A stretch of DNA of 64,000 nt from Stemphylium vesicarium. Its lineage: Eukaryota; Ascomycota; Dothideomycetes; Pleosporales; Pleosporaceae. The DNA is taken from contig QXCR01000036.1 of NCBI GenBank assembly GCA_004380135.1, forward strand, positions 124,001 through 188,000. The letters are read 5' to 3'. How positions within the stretch are numbered: the first letter of the stretch is position 1; each line of letters begins with the position of its first letter. Positions 34,201 to 45,482 of this stretch are shown piece by piece. Below the pieces are notes generated by a model. The model ran no database searches and was not told the origin of the DNA. It saw nothing but the letters and a program-made list of their open reading frames with translations. A program made the translations under genes and the position numbers.

Positions 34201-35394
34201 AGGGAAACATACCACTTTCTTCAATTTCCCCTCTGGCAAACATCCGGATACCTTGCCAAAAGGCCAACCCATAGCCACAGTAAACACAGAAAAACTCTAT
34301 GGAGAACATGGCTGCGTAGATGGGAGACTTTTTCATCCCTAGATCCATGGCCTCGCCGAGTAGCTTGTCGTATTTGCGCGATAGCAAGGGATGCAACCAG
34401 AAAGCGTGAACAGTGCGTACAGTTGAAAAGACTTCTTCTGCGAGCTGCCCGGCTCTCGAGTAGATTGGTAGAAGTTGGTTCTCGTTCTTGGAGTCAACAG
34501 CAATAGCGAGGCTGACAACCACGAGGATGGTAGGGACGATGCTTATTGTTATCAAGGTGAGCTTCCACTGTACAATGAAGGCAATGATGAAAGCCGACAC
34601 AAAGGTTGACACGCCCTGGATCGTGAGCGTTAGCTTCTCGGAGATACCGTTGTTGACATTGTTTCCGTTGGTGGTGGCTTGTGTCGTGACAGATGCAGCA
34701 TCATCTGAGTCGAAGTAGGCAATGTTTTGACGAAGAATGTGTTTGATGAAGTCGAGGCGCAACGCTTTGGTGGTTCGTATGGCGGCTATGGACACGAATG
34801 CCTAGTAGTGTGAGCATCGAGGCGAGAACCAATCTTTCTAGGGCTGCCGTACCGAATGAATATACACCAAAGCAAATTTAGCAATGAAAAGGTACACAAA
34901 GTACAAGGTGAATTTGTTCACTTCAGATCGATATTGCGATGGTGAGGTGGCGCCTGTCGCAAACCCTGTGAAGGTCGAGACAAATCTAAAGACTCAGCAA
35001 TGCTTCTTTCGACATCGTAGCATAGGTGTACTGACTTTCCGAAGACCAGATCCCTGAAGATTGAGTCAGCGTTTAGTGACAATGGTCAGCACGATTAGAT
35101 TTACTTACATAAGCGGAAGTAGGGTTCCAGCGGCGATTGCCGCAATGAACGCGATAATGTTCAGCGTCCAACTTGCGCGATCCGCGTATGTAAAGACGCG
35201 CTGGATCAACATCAACACCGTTTCCATTTACTGTCATCTATTCATCGACCTACCACATAGCCGCCCAGACCACCCTCTTTTGGCGCATCGGATTTCTCAT
35301 CGTCGAGCACTTCAGACACTGTGCTTTCCTTTACAGCTTCGCCCTTTTGCGAGTCAGGATCAGGCGACTGGGTTAGGTCCTTTCGCGGCGACAT
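31241..35394 (-). CDS. Full-length ABC transporter, ABCB/MDR type
   Basis: ATP-driven exporter with layout TMD1-NBD1-TMD2-NBD2. Exons 35394-35254, 35200-35109, 35053-35036, 34985-34853, 34801-34213, 34138-33543, 33490-31241; six introns of 50-74 bp; 3819 nt, 1272 aa, typical for fungal P-glycoprotein homologues such as Pmd1. NBD1 carries GASGSGKST (Walker A), LSGGQKQR (signature) and VLLLDEATSALD (Walker B); NBD2 has GASGCGKST, LSGGQRQR and LLLLDEATSALD, so both sites look catalytically complete. TMD1 contains LPLMDLVFGKF and ALRLDFIKHILRQNIAYFD, as in MDR pumps. An 18-nt micro-exon (35036-35053) encodes part of the LVFGK motif. Divergent from a Zn2Cys6 factor, suggesting local regulation. 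The substrate is not predictable; xenobiotic or metabolite efflux is the family role. Confidence 0.94.
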
Positions 35395-35931
35395 GGTAGC
35401 AGTAAGCGTTTCTGCATCTCGACAGAACAGCAGAGGATGTCGAGGTCCATTTCAGCTTGACTAACACTAGATCCGGAGTCCGTGGTTTCCAGGCCCGCGG
35501 CCTTTCGATGGTGCCAAAAGGGCGTTGCAAGCGGCTGAAGAAGCACACTCATTGTGAATCCGAATGCGTCATCGTTCCAATACGAATAATGCGAGCCAAT
35601 GGGATTTCGCGCCGTCTTGGCATGGTCACGGGACTGCGCGTGCTGCATTTCCTGCCCCTTGCTCCTGCACGAAGTTTGCTGCAAAGTAACGCCGAATCTA
35701 ATTGAGCCGCACGATGATATGAGTCCGTCAGGGGACCTGCTTCCCCCCAAAAAAACCCTTGCTGCTGCCTGGCGTCTGTGAGATTCCTGTCGTTAGTAAT
35801 GACATCGTTGATAGTCTTGCAGCTTCCGGAGTCCGAGAAGTCCATTGTCCGAACACTCCACATTACTACAGCCACTCTCACACTCCACGGGCAGCGACAC
35901 CGCCGCACTAACTTACTGCGTAACCGACGCC
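35395..35931. promoter_or_regulatory. Shared divergent promoter of ABC transporter and Zn2Cys6 factor
   Basis: 537 bp between the two start codons. It contains a perfect 11-bp direct repeat, TCCGGAGTCCG, at 35472-35482 (78 bp from the transporter ATG) and 35825-35835 (97 bp before the factor's ATG). On the other strand the word includes CGG-N4-CGG, a zinc-cluster-type direct repeat. CCCGCGG lies near 35493. Confidence 0.55.
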
Positions 35932-38768
35932 ATGGAAGACGACGACATGGATGTGTCGCTCGACGGGGGCATGTCCAAGCGTGCAGTGAGTTACCAGCCC
36001 TGGACTACGCCTGAGCTTGCCGAGAGTGGTGCACTCGCTGACGATCCATCAACAGTGCGATAGCTGTCGCACGCGCAAGATACGCTGCGATCGTACCGTA
36101 CCGTGTTCCAACTGTAAAGCGAGTAAATTGAGTATGTAATGCTGCATCCGCCGCGCACGTCATGGCCTGCAGCTGATTCGTGCAGCCTGCAAAACAACTG
36201 CTCCTCAGCAGAAAGCGCAGCGTCAAAGAGTCCACATCTCCGAAGAATAGTACGTGTTCCAGTCAGCCAGCCTTGGCAGGTCTTCCTCTTGAATGATCCT
36301 GTGTTGCTTCCAACACCTGTAGCTCTTGGACTTGCCGTGAGCGTACCATTAGGCGCTGCAATGGATTCCGACCCATACCGAGAGTGACTCGCGTGTGGCG
36401 GCTTATCATAGTTTGTTCAATGACATTGGGGCTGACTCTACCCAGCGAGAAGAAAATAGACCGGATTGAGGACCGTCTAGCAGGAATCGAAAATGTCCTC
36501 GCTAGTCTCTCATCAAAACTCGGCAACATTGATCTTTCAAAAGACACGCATGAAACAAGCAGCCAGTCGCGATCCAGTCGAGTCGGCGCAACTCGGAGCC
36601 CCGGCAGTGGTCTGCACGATGCTCCTACACCTGCTCCATTCGAGGGTGAAAGTTCGATCAATACCCAGTCTGACTATGCTCGCGAGATGCTGGCTCGGGT
36701 AATCGGGAGCACGCCATCAATCGGCCAGAATGAAGAAGTCAAGACGGCACTTACTGCTCTTTCGGAAATGGTATCCCAACAGAGCCAGATCACAGCACTC
36801 AATCATCCTTTAATCAACCGTTCTCTCGCCGAAGTAGACTCGGCTAGGCTGGAAAGACCACCCTGGGCTGAGATGTGTAACGCTTTGGAGAAAGCCATGG
36901 GTTGAGTTATGTGCCCCATCGTTTCAACTGTTACTGACTCTGACAGAGTATCCCACCATGGCTTTCGCTGTGGTATTTCCATTTCTCAAGATGGCAAATC
37001 TAAAAGATATCTTCTACGACGCATACCACAATCCCGATACCTGTAGCGTTGCTCGACGTGTGCTCACATATGGAATATCGGAGAACATTTTCAACGAGTT
37101 CCGTGTATTTCCTCTAACGAACATGGACGTTAGCCAATACGCTGCGTATGCGACGATTTGCAAGCGACAGTCGGAGGTGGCACTAAGCCAACTCGACATC
37201 TTCATGCCAGCAAGCTACGAGAACATCATGGCTTTGGTTCTTGGCTCCGCTCAGGCCATTGAAGCGTGTAAGCCCTCTCTTTGCTGGATCATGATATCCG
37301 CCGCAGCAGGCTTGTGCACGAGCTTGGGATATCACCGTATCAACACCATGATCCACGATACTGTCGAAGCGAAGCAATCGAAGATATACATCTTCTGGAT
37401 GATCTACATGTTTGACAAGACCCTCTCGCTACGACTGGGTCGGTCAAGTATCCTTCAGGACTGGGACATATCTCTGCCCTTTATCGCTGAGGGAGGTCCT
37501 AGCAATCCCGTATCGCAACAAGCTAATATGCTAGCCTACTGGGTAAAGGTTGCCAGGGTACAAGGATTGACATATGAAAAGCTGTTTTGTCCCGCGGCTT
37601 TCTTGAAATCCTCCGAAGAACGCACACGAATCGCGATAGATCTCGTCAATGCTATGAATCAGGCATGGTATGAAAGAGGCGATGCGTCGGCCGTCGACTT
37701 CACAAACCTAGGAAAGAACATTAGTGTCATCACACAACGGACGAACGTGGTAGGGCATAGCCCAAACGAAACGCCGCTACCATCTCAATACAAGCGATAC
37801 GTGCATCGGCCAGTCAACAAGGAACCTGGCGGCAACGAATACATTCAAGGTATATAGAGAAATTATCTCAGACACGATTTGGTCGGCTAATTGTTCAAGG
37901 CTCGTGGGAGCGCGTTCAGGACATCTTCTTCTTTTCCGACGTCGTCATGCATTACTCGACATGCGCACTCATACAACGTTCCGTAAGCCCGGGTAACATG
38001 ACTTTCAACAAAGAGTGTCTTGAGTCATCGCGAGCAGCTCTTGAAGCTCATCAGAGGGCCTCTGCGCAGTTCAACAAGAAAGGCCAAGAGGAACTATGGT
38101 CAGGATACGTGCATTGGTCCGTCCTTCAGGCACCATTCACACCGTACGTCGAGGTTTCACCAATCTGTTTTCACTCTAGCTCACATATACATAGGTTCAT
38201 TGTCATCTTCTGTAATGCAATTCAGAAAGCAGACACATGCGATGTCAGCGCCGACCTCAACTCCCTCTCTGAATTCGTCGCCAGTCTCGAATCCTGCCGT
38301 ACCATCTCTGAAGGTGCAGACAAGCTTTACAAAATGTGCCATCTCTTTCTAAGAGTGGCAAGGCTGTACGTCTTAGCAAAAACACAAGATGCTGCTTCAC
38401 GTTCACAAAGCGTCGCGCAAACCAATCAGCCAAATTTCTATAACACCATCACCACCACCGGTAGCTCACAGCTCGATCTCAATGCCATGGCCCAATTCGA
38501 CCCGTTTCTCAGTGCTTTGGGACTGTTACCTGACTCGGGCTGGTCAATGGAAGACTACAACATGAGCCCCCCGAACGTGGGTGGCATGCAAGCTTTCGCT
38601 CAACAGCCGACAGTGGAAAACAACGGGGCAAACCCAAGTCAGACAGGCTTAGGCTTCGGTCCACCAGGTGGGAACCAAAACGCTATGCAGGACTGGTTCT
38701 CTGGCTCCAGATACCTCATGAACCTGATGGAACCGGGTGACGATATGATGCCGGATGTGGACTTATGA
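35932..38768 (+). CDS. Zn2Cys6 fungal-specific transcription factor
   Basis: Exons 35932-35985, 36056-36131, 36186-36249, 36446-36900, 36947-37849, 37900-38143, 38195-38768; six introns; 2370 nt, 789 aa. The binuclear zinc cluster is formed across three exons with Cys19, 22, 29, 35, 38 and 45 (CDSCRTRKIRCDRTVPCSNC, then KASKLTC). The third intron (196 bp) separates the cluster from the following coiled linker EKKIDRIEDRLAGIENVLAS. The middle homology domain (fungal_trans type) spans about residues 220-560, with LGYHRINTM and IYIFWMIYMFDKTLSLRLGR. The C-terminus is Gln/Asn/Gly-rich and acidic (GDDMMPDVDL), a likely activation region. Divergent neighbour of an MDR-type pump; control of that gene is inferred from position and a shared 11-bp motif. 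All introns are needed to complete the zinc cluster and the domain. Confidence 0.93.
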
Positions 38769-39232
38769 AGAGATGGGTTATACAACAAGTCGGTCAACAT
38801 GGTTGGAGTCTTGGATATAAAGAAGAAAAAGTATAGTATTGATTTGAGGGCGTTTAATCACTTATATACCCGCTAGAGACATTGCTAGATGTCAGAAATT
38901 CAAAACGAAGATCCCACCTCAAGAACCTTTGCCGTTATGGGTCACACAGCTGACCGATATGGTACGGGCAGTGGTGGTGTTGGCTCTCATTATACCATTC
39001 ATCATACCACGACTGTAATGAAAATGTTGACGTAGTAAAGAGGTGATCGAGAGTGTTTTGAAAAGAGAATTAGCGGAAGGAAGACAGGGGTACTCGATCT
39101 GGCCCAGGCGAGACGCAAAGAATACAGTTTGTCTAATAAGGTACGTCTGTTAAGTCTTCCTACTAGGATGGCAAAAAGCAGACCAGCAAAGAATGCTATG
39201 GGAACTGAAATGGTCCAAACAGAGGCACGAGC
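38769..39232. other. Intergenic, 3' flank of the transcription factor
   Basis: No gene seen. Confidence 0.5.
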
Positions 39233-39237
39233 AAAAA
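39233..39237 (-). terminator. RNA polymerase III terminator of tRNA-Met
   Basis: A run of five T on the minus strand, 14 bp beyond the tRNA 3' end, the usual Pol III stop. Confidence 0.7.
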
Positions 39238-39251
39238 TGAAAATAGAGTTG

Positions 39252-39323
39252 TAGCTGAAGCACGTTTCGATCGTGCGTCCTCCGGGTTATGAGCCCGGCG
39301 CGCTTCCGCTGCGCCATTCAGCT
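39252..39323 (-). tRNA. trnM-CAU: tRNA-Met (anticodon CAU), elongator type
   Basis: 72 nt, no intron. The 7-bp acceptor stem is AGCTGAA with TTCAGCT; the anticodon arm is CCGGG-CTCATAA-CCCGG with CAU at the apex; the T arm is GCACG-ATCGAAA-CGTGC; discriminator A. The internal A box reads TGGCGCAGCGG. The A1-T72 pair of initiator tRNAs, with their GGG/CCC anticodon stem, is not clearly matched (stem CCGGG), so elongator tRNA-Met is the better call. Confidence 0.93.
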
Positions 39324-39893
39324 TTGATGCTCTTGACATGAAGAGTGTTGGATCAATTAGTCACTTATATTGACATGCGTTTCCGGAGAGACTATCCAAG
39401 AGGTGAATGGCCCTTACCCAAATCCAACCATAAGTTCAAAGCGGGGGCCAAAATCAAGGGGTGGGGATCGAGAAGAGAATGCATTTTTGCCGCTCGCTTG
39501 TGTGGGATGTGTGGGACGTAGTGGACATTCCAGGGCGATTTCGGCGAACTTCGGACATCGATGGTACGAAATATGATAGGCGACTTCCATCATCTCAGAG
39601 CTGGAGAGATGGGACCGTCAATTGTTGTTGTACGCCCTGCCAAAGACCGCTGGGATGCAGGGGGTGTGTCAGGGTGCAGAAGGAGGGGTTCAGCATCTTT
39701 TCTCGCCGCACTGCACGTAGAACCCGTAGAAGAGACAGTAAAGATGCAACCGATAGGAGAGTCTTATGGCAATTGGCAAATGTCTACCATGGTGACTGTT
39801 CATGTCTGGGTGTTCGGTTCCCGACGGTATCTGGAATGCAGTAGTGGGCGGCGGGACAGACATTAGACGAGAGTGAAAGCGGTTAGCGGCAAA
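39324..39893. other. Intergenic region between tRNA and CTF18
   Basis: Frames at 39461-39866 are short and featureless. Confidence 0.5.
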
Positions 39894-39922
39894 ACGCGGT
39901 CCAACGCGACCCGTGGACGCGT
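39894..39922. promoter_or_regulatory. MluI-type cell-cycle boxes upstream of CTF18
   Basis: ACGCGG (39894), ACGCGA (39904) and a perfect palindromic ACGCGT (39917-39922) lie within 29 bp, about 70-95 bp before the CTF18 ATG. ACGCGT is the MBF (Swi6/Mbp1-type) site that drives G1/S genes in yeasts; use in this fungus is inference. Confidence 0.5.
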
Positions 39923-39989
39923 CTCTGGCACTTTAAACGTGCACTCCGTCACCCACTTCAGCCCCAGATAATGACGCCTACCCGGACCG

Positions 39990-42900
39990 ATGAGTAGTTA
40001 TTCACCAGGCATTCCCTCCTCATTCGACCCTGCTCTCCTCAATTCCGAATTCGAATTCCTCCACGACGCGCCCGCATCCCTCTCCCATTCCGACGAACTC
40101 GAAGCATTACAGCAGTGCATCGCCGAAGACACAATCAAGAAGAACAGCGCGGGTGTTGTCATACAACATCGCGCTTGGAACATATTAGACGTCTTCCGGA
40201 GTGAAGGAGAAGGCTTAATTGGTACTGCTAGCGTGAGTACGCACTGCAACCAGTACTAATTCCTCTAGAAACACCTGCAAGGCGTCGCAGACAATCACCA
40301 GCCAAGCCCGTTACTACCGATTCCTCAACAGAAGGCCCATTCTTCCCTTCTTCGCCTCCAATTTACGCCATGCCGCTCGTCTCCTCCCCCATCGCATACC
40401 CACCCAGCTCGTCGATGCCACAGCCGCCGTCGCCAAAGAAGAGAAAGCGCGCGGAAGATGGACGGGAACCACTCAAGGATGTGCCAAGCAACAATGCGAA
40501 TCGCAAAATCGGTGGTTTTCTGGATGACTCAGATGACGATGAAGACATTGCGGCGCTGAAGGAGCACACTCTGAAGAGGAGGGCCGTCAGCAGTATCAGA
40601 GACCTCCCCGCCGCACCAGAAGGAATTCCCGGTTATACACCACCTGCGAGTCAAGATGAGCTGGCGGACCCCGAATCGATACCAGTAGACGAGCTCGACA
40701 ACTACAGCTTCAGGTCGCAATCACAATCGCCCGTCAAACGACCACAACCCTCACAAGAGCCCAGCCCAGTGCAGCCAATGCGCGGTATCGTGGCTCGCAA
40801 TGCCTCCGGGAAAGCAATATACATTCCGAAGAAGGCGAGGCGCCAGGTCCAATCGTACGAAGAGATAATTGCCGCGCGATCGGAGCCTGTCGAAGGCAAA
40901 GCAAGAACCAGCTACTACGGGCTCAACATACACCAGCTGATGGACGAGGCAAAAGCATTAGATCAAGAAAAGGCACTGAACGAATCAATGAAGAACCTCG
41001 AACTCCCCCAACAATCCGTCGAACACCGAGTCAGCAAGAGTGGGAAGAGCAACCGTACGCTCATGTGGACCGAAAAGTACCGGGCAAAGAAGTTTACAGA
41101 CCTTGTTGGAGATGAACGGACACACAGATCGGTACTGCGCTGGCTAAAAGCATGGGATCCTATTGTTTTCCCTGGATCTACCAAAGCGAAGCCAAAGAAG
41201 GCCAAGAATGGATTCGAAGAGGATGAGCAAAGGCATCGCAAGATCCTACTTCTGACTGGACCCCCTGGACTCGGAAAGACTACACTCGCCCACGTTTGCG
41301 CGCGACAAGCAGGTTACGAAGTTCAAGAAATCAACGCTTCCGATGAGCGCAGTGGGAATGTCGTCAAAGGACGTATCCGGGACATGGTCGGGACTGAGAA
41401 CGTGCGCGGCGTCAATACCACCACAACGAACGGCAAGGTGCGCAAAGCTGGTAAGCCGGTGTGCGTCGTGGTCGATGAAGTCGACGGAGTAGTTGGCGGC
41501 AGTGGTGGCTCGGGCGAAGGTGGCTTCATCAAGGCTCTCATCGACTTGATCAATCTGGACGAGAAGAACACAAAGGCGCTTGGGCAACAACAATCCACGA
41601 CCGGTACCAAGAAGAAGAAGGGAGACGCATTCCGTCTATTACGACCGCTCATACTGATCTGCAACGATCTCTATCACCCTTCGTTACGACCACTGCGCCA
41701 ATCTTCGCTGGCTGAGATAGTGCACATCCGCAAACCTGGCCTCAACATGGTAGTCTCGCGCATGAAGGATATCTTTGTCAAGGAAGGTATCCAATGCGAC
41801 TCCGATGGCGTTCGTCGATTGTGCGAGGCTACATGGGGTGTCAGCACGAAGAAAGAGGGTGGTACTGGAAGTGGTACAGGCGAAGGAGACATCCGTGGAA
41901 TCATGGTAGTCAGCGAATGGATAGCTGGGCGGCTACGTTCTGCACATGGCCACAAGTCAAAAGATCCGCCACATCTTTCGCGAAAGTGGATAGAGGACAA
42001 TCTCATCAACGATCTCAAACATGGTGGAGGAGCTACTCGCAGTTTGGGACGCGGTGGAGCAAAAGACGTGGTCGATCGTGTCTTCCGCGAAGGTGCCGGC
42101 TTTCCCAAGCAAGCCGAAACAACAGATCCGAGGACAGCGGCCGCAAGAGCAAAGACTGGCGTGATTGGTGTTGCTGAAGCAGGAAAACGTCGCGCTATGG
42201 ACCGTCTCAGGGAGATGGTTGATACGAGTGGGGACTGTGACCGTGTTGTCACTGGTGAGTTGCCATTCATACTGGGCACCGTGCAATCGACTAACAACAA
42301 GCAGACTGTTTCACCGCATATCCCGAGAAGCCTTTCCAAGACGATACTTTCCTCAGTAAACCTAATGCCGCTTACGAATGGCTGCATTTCCACGACACCA
42401 TCAACTCTGCCGTTCACGGCTCACAAGAGTGGGAGCTAGCACCCTACCTGTCAAACTCGGTTCTAGCATTCCACAACTTGTTTTCCTCACCAATTCGCTC
42501 CTCCGCAAATCCAATGGCGGACCCGGACGCTCAACCTGCACCCTTCTCCGGCCCAGGTGCAGGTTTTGCTGCACTGGAACAGACGAAGGCTAGCAGAGCC
42601 CAGCTAATGGCACTGCAAACAACTCTAAGCTTATCTCTAACCCGAATGTTCCGAAGTCCGGAAGAGATGGCGATGGAGCTCATACCCTATGTTCTCCGGA
42701 TGCTGTCACCAGACGTCAAACCTGTCATTGTCAACACCGGCGCCTCGGGATCCAAGTCGTTCGCCACAGCCTCCGTACGAAAAGCATCCGAGAAAGAGCT
42801 CGTCAAGAAAGCAGTCGAAGCCATGGCAGCAACCGGCGTACGCTTCGAAAGGTCGCGAATAGAAACCGAAGACATTACGAACAGAAGTGCAAGTTTCATC

Positions 42901-43332
42901 TGGCGCATGGAGCCCGCTCTCGACGTCCTAGCTACATTCGAGACGCTAGGCGGTAAGAAGGACGAGAAAGCGCGCTATGCCGTCCGTAGCGTCCTAGAGC
43001 AAGAATGGCGTAAAGAATCCGCTCTGCGCGACCATGCCAATCGGAAGCGCCGCGGTGGCCAAGACGAGAACGAAGGTGAGCCCGAAGCAGGGAAGAAGGA
43101 TGAGATGTCTACCGAAGAGAAGATCGCCGAGGTGAACAAGAAGGCTGTCAAGCGCGACTTCTTTGGTAGAATCATCGAAGAGACGGATGCTAGTAGGAAG
43201 GAAGCGGAGCGGAAACAGGACAGTGGAGAGATGCAGGGTGATGTTGGTAGGATATGGGTGTCGTTCCACGAAGGGTTTTCTAACGCGGTGAGGAAACCTG
43301 TTACCATCGATGATATCATGCGGGGTTTGTAG
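39990..43332 (+). CDS. CTF18: Chromosome transmission fidelity protein 18 (alternative RFC large subunit)
   Basis: AAA+ ATPase that replaces Rfc1 in the Ctf18-Dcc1-Ctf8-RFC clamp loader, acting in sister-chromatid cohesion and replication checkpoint signalling in the nucleus. Exons 39990-40221, 40269-42254, 42305-43332; introns 47 and 50 bp; 3246 nt, 1081 aa. Landmarks: MWTEKYRAKKFTDLVGDE (RFC-box region), Walker A LLLTGPPGLGKTTLAHVCAR near residue 408, INASDERSGN, Walker B CVVVDEVDG near residue 478, ILICNDLYHPSLRPLR (sensor 1), and the C-terminal KRDFFGRII region. The N-terminus is disordered and basic (KKRKRAEDGRE). The first donor (G|GTACTG) was chosen because only it keeps the frame into RRRRQSPAKP. 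Confidence 0.93.
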
Positions 43333-43441
43333 CGGGGGAAGGTATTCATACACGCGAGAAGACGTTGTAGCAGAGCCTTTGGTTAAAGCGCGTCTACAGT
43401 TTATATTCGTTCATACCCATATTTTCCATATCCCTTATCCT

Positions 43442-44590
43442 TCAAATCTCTACATCCCATTCACATCCCGTGTCCTCCTCCCACGCCCTCCAAACGCCCT
43501 TCACCCTCTCCCTAAACACATCTTCTCCCAACCTCGCGCGCTCAAAATCCACCAAACTCATCTTCCTCTCCATCCACTCCCAGTACCCTCCTCCCACTAC
43601 CTTTCCATCGTCTCCCCGCCCGCTACAAGCCGCGAGCCACACCCCCGTCTTCGCAGCCTCATCCGTGCTAACAGCAACATACCGATGGCTCACCTTGAGC
43701 AGCGCGAAAAGCGGGGAAGAAATCCAAGTCCTCCAGCCCAGGCTGAAATCGTCGAAGATAGCCGTGGACGAGAAGCCGGGGCTAAAAGCGTGCGCTGAGC
43801 GGGTATTCGCCGAAGAAGTCTTGTCAAAGTGTTCCTGAAGCAAGCTCACAAAGAGCACCTGATGCGCTTTAGAAAGATAATACGCCGGCGCGGGACTATC
43901 ATCCCATCCAAACCACCCCTTAAACCACCCCGTTGCCCTGTCAAAAAGCCCTTGGGCATCTTTCTTCTCACTGCTACAACCAGGTGGTCTAGCATCCAGC
44001 ACAGTATCAATCGCGCCAAAATGTCCCGTACTGCTCGTAAACGCAACTCTCGCATCGTCACTCAGCTGCCCCTCTAGCAACCGCGTCATCAGAAAGCTCC
44101 CCAGGAAATTGGTCACGTGGATCAGATTCCGGCCTTTTTCATCCGTGGAGCGGACGTCTCGTGGTGGTTCCGCGATTCCGGCATTGTGCACTAGCATATT
44201 GATCTTTAGGCCTTGGTTCTCGGTTGACCATTTCGTGCAGAAGTCGCGCACGCTGTGGAGGTCGCTGACGTCGAGGGGAAGGGGGAGTACTCGCTTCTCT
44301 GCTGCTGCATCGCCAGTAGTGTTCAGGTTCGAAACAATGGCTTTCACGGCCGCAGCGCCTTTTTCGCGGTTCCGACATGCGAGGTAGACGGTTGCGCCTT
44401 GCTTTGCTAGACTCGTGGCGATGGAGAGGCCGATTCCGCTGTTGGCTCCGGTTACGATGGCGGTTTGGCCGGTTAGGTCAGTCTGTGAGGGATCCTGGGG
44501 CGTGTACAGGCGGGCGAGTGCGAGGGCTGCGAGGGCTTTTGCTACAGAGGTGTAGAAGGCGATGTACAGCGACATTGAAGCCATTTTCAT
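43442..44590 (-). CDS. Short-chain dehydrogenase/reductase with N-terminal membrane segment
   Basis: Single exon, 382 aa. NAD(P)-dependent oxidoreductase of the classical SDR fold: cofactor loop TGANSGIG at residues 47-54, NNAG equivalent HNAG (MLVHNAGIA), TSSTGHFG with the catalytic Ser, and YYLSK giving Tyr and Lys. The residue after the cofactor loop pattern, ACRNREKG, resembles NADP-preferring relatives. A hydrophobic N-terminal stretch (MSLYIAFYTSVAKALAALAL) suggests membrane anchoring, as in retinol-dehydrogenase-like and lipid-modifying SDRs. Substrate unknown. Tail-to-tail with CTF18 at 109 bp. A second in-frame Met (MASMSLYI) two codons later is an equally possible start. Confidence 0.85.
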   Translation of the reverse strand: MKMASMSLYIAFYTSVAKALAALALARLYTPQDPSQTDLTGQTAIVTGANSGIGLSIATSLAKQGATVYLACRNREKGAAAVKAIVSNLNTTGDAAAEKRVLPLPLDVSDLHSVRDFCTKWSTENQGLKINMLVHNAGIAEPPRDVRSTDEKGRNLIHVTNFLGSFLMTRLLEGQLSDDARVAFTSSTGHFGAIDTVLDARPPGCSSEKKDAQGLFDRATGWFKGWFGWDDSPAPAYYLSKAHQVLFVSLLQEHFDKTSSANTRSAHAFSPGFSSTAIFDDFSLGWRTWISSPLFALLKVSHRYVAVSTDEAAKTGVWLAACSGRGDDGKVVGGGYWEWMERKMSLVDFERARLGEDVFRERVKGVWRAWEEDTGCEWDVEI

Positions 44591-45451
44591 AAGAAGGGTT
44601 CAAAGACTGAGGTTATTGAGACCTGGCCTTCCACTTGGGATGAGTGAGTTGTTGTTTGTTGTTAAGAGGACGTGGTTAGATAGGTTGGATGGTGGCCTAG
44701 GCCTAGCCCAAGAAGGTGGTTGATGACGTCCGATTCAGATTCAGGGTCGCGATGTATGGTACAGTTTTAGATTTAGGGGCCTGATACCTGGGTAGCAGAG
44801 AATTGCGCCAACACATCCCTGGAGAAAGCATGGACCCATTACTGTTGCTGGGGTAGTGTGGGGTTGCGGGCTATTGTCGGCCTTGCTCTTGCAGTTCTTT
44901 GCACTTCGTCGCAATCGCTTATACGTGACTTGGAAGCAGCTTCTCTAGTGGCTTATGGATCTTGTGTTCAACTTCGTTCTATCCGGCCCAGTAACACGCA
45001 CTAGGAGATACCCTCGAACTGCGAACACGAAGAAGAGGGTGTTCAGCCATAAGTTTGACTTTAGCCTTCCTTGTGCAACACATCTGTTATAACGATTACA
45101 TTGGGGCTTATGTCACTCAATAGTTACAGACATCTTCTAAGCGGGCCATCTTCTATAGCCGCAATTTATACAGAGCCAAAAACAAACGCCTACGACCAAT
45201 GAGAGAAGTCGACAACATAACGATGGGTACGAAGGTGAGCAGTAAAGGAAACCTCAGACATGTTCATGTCCCCAAGGGGGATATTCCTCTTTGTAGGTCA
45301 GTTCACTCCTCCCCGTAATTCTGTTGAGTTTCAGGCCCACCTTACGTAAGGCCTTGCAAACTGATTTGTTCTGTACAAGACCATCATTCTATAGCACATC
45401 AGTATATACCCTGAGCTATGACAGCGCATTACTTACCGGATACGCCCTGCA
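44591..45451. other. Intergenic region, no gene seen
   Basis: SDR 5' flank and 3' flank of the small gene that follows. Confidence 0.5.
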
Positions 45452-45482
45452 CTACTCTTCCTCAGCCAGTAAATACGATCGT

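Noticed and set aside
31241..44590. ABC transporter, zinc-cluster factor and short-chain dehydrogenase as a secondary-metabolite cluster
   Set aside because: No polyketide, peptide or terpene synthase lies in the window, and housekeeping genes (tRNA, CTF18) separate them.
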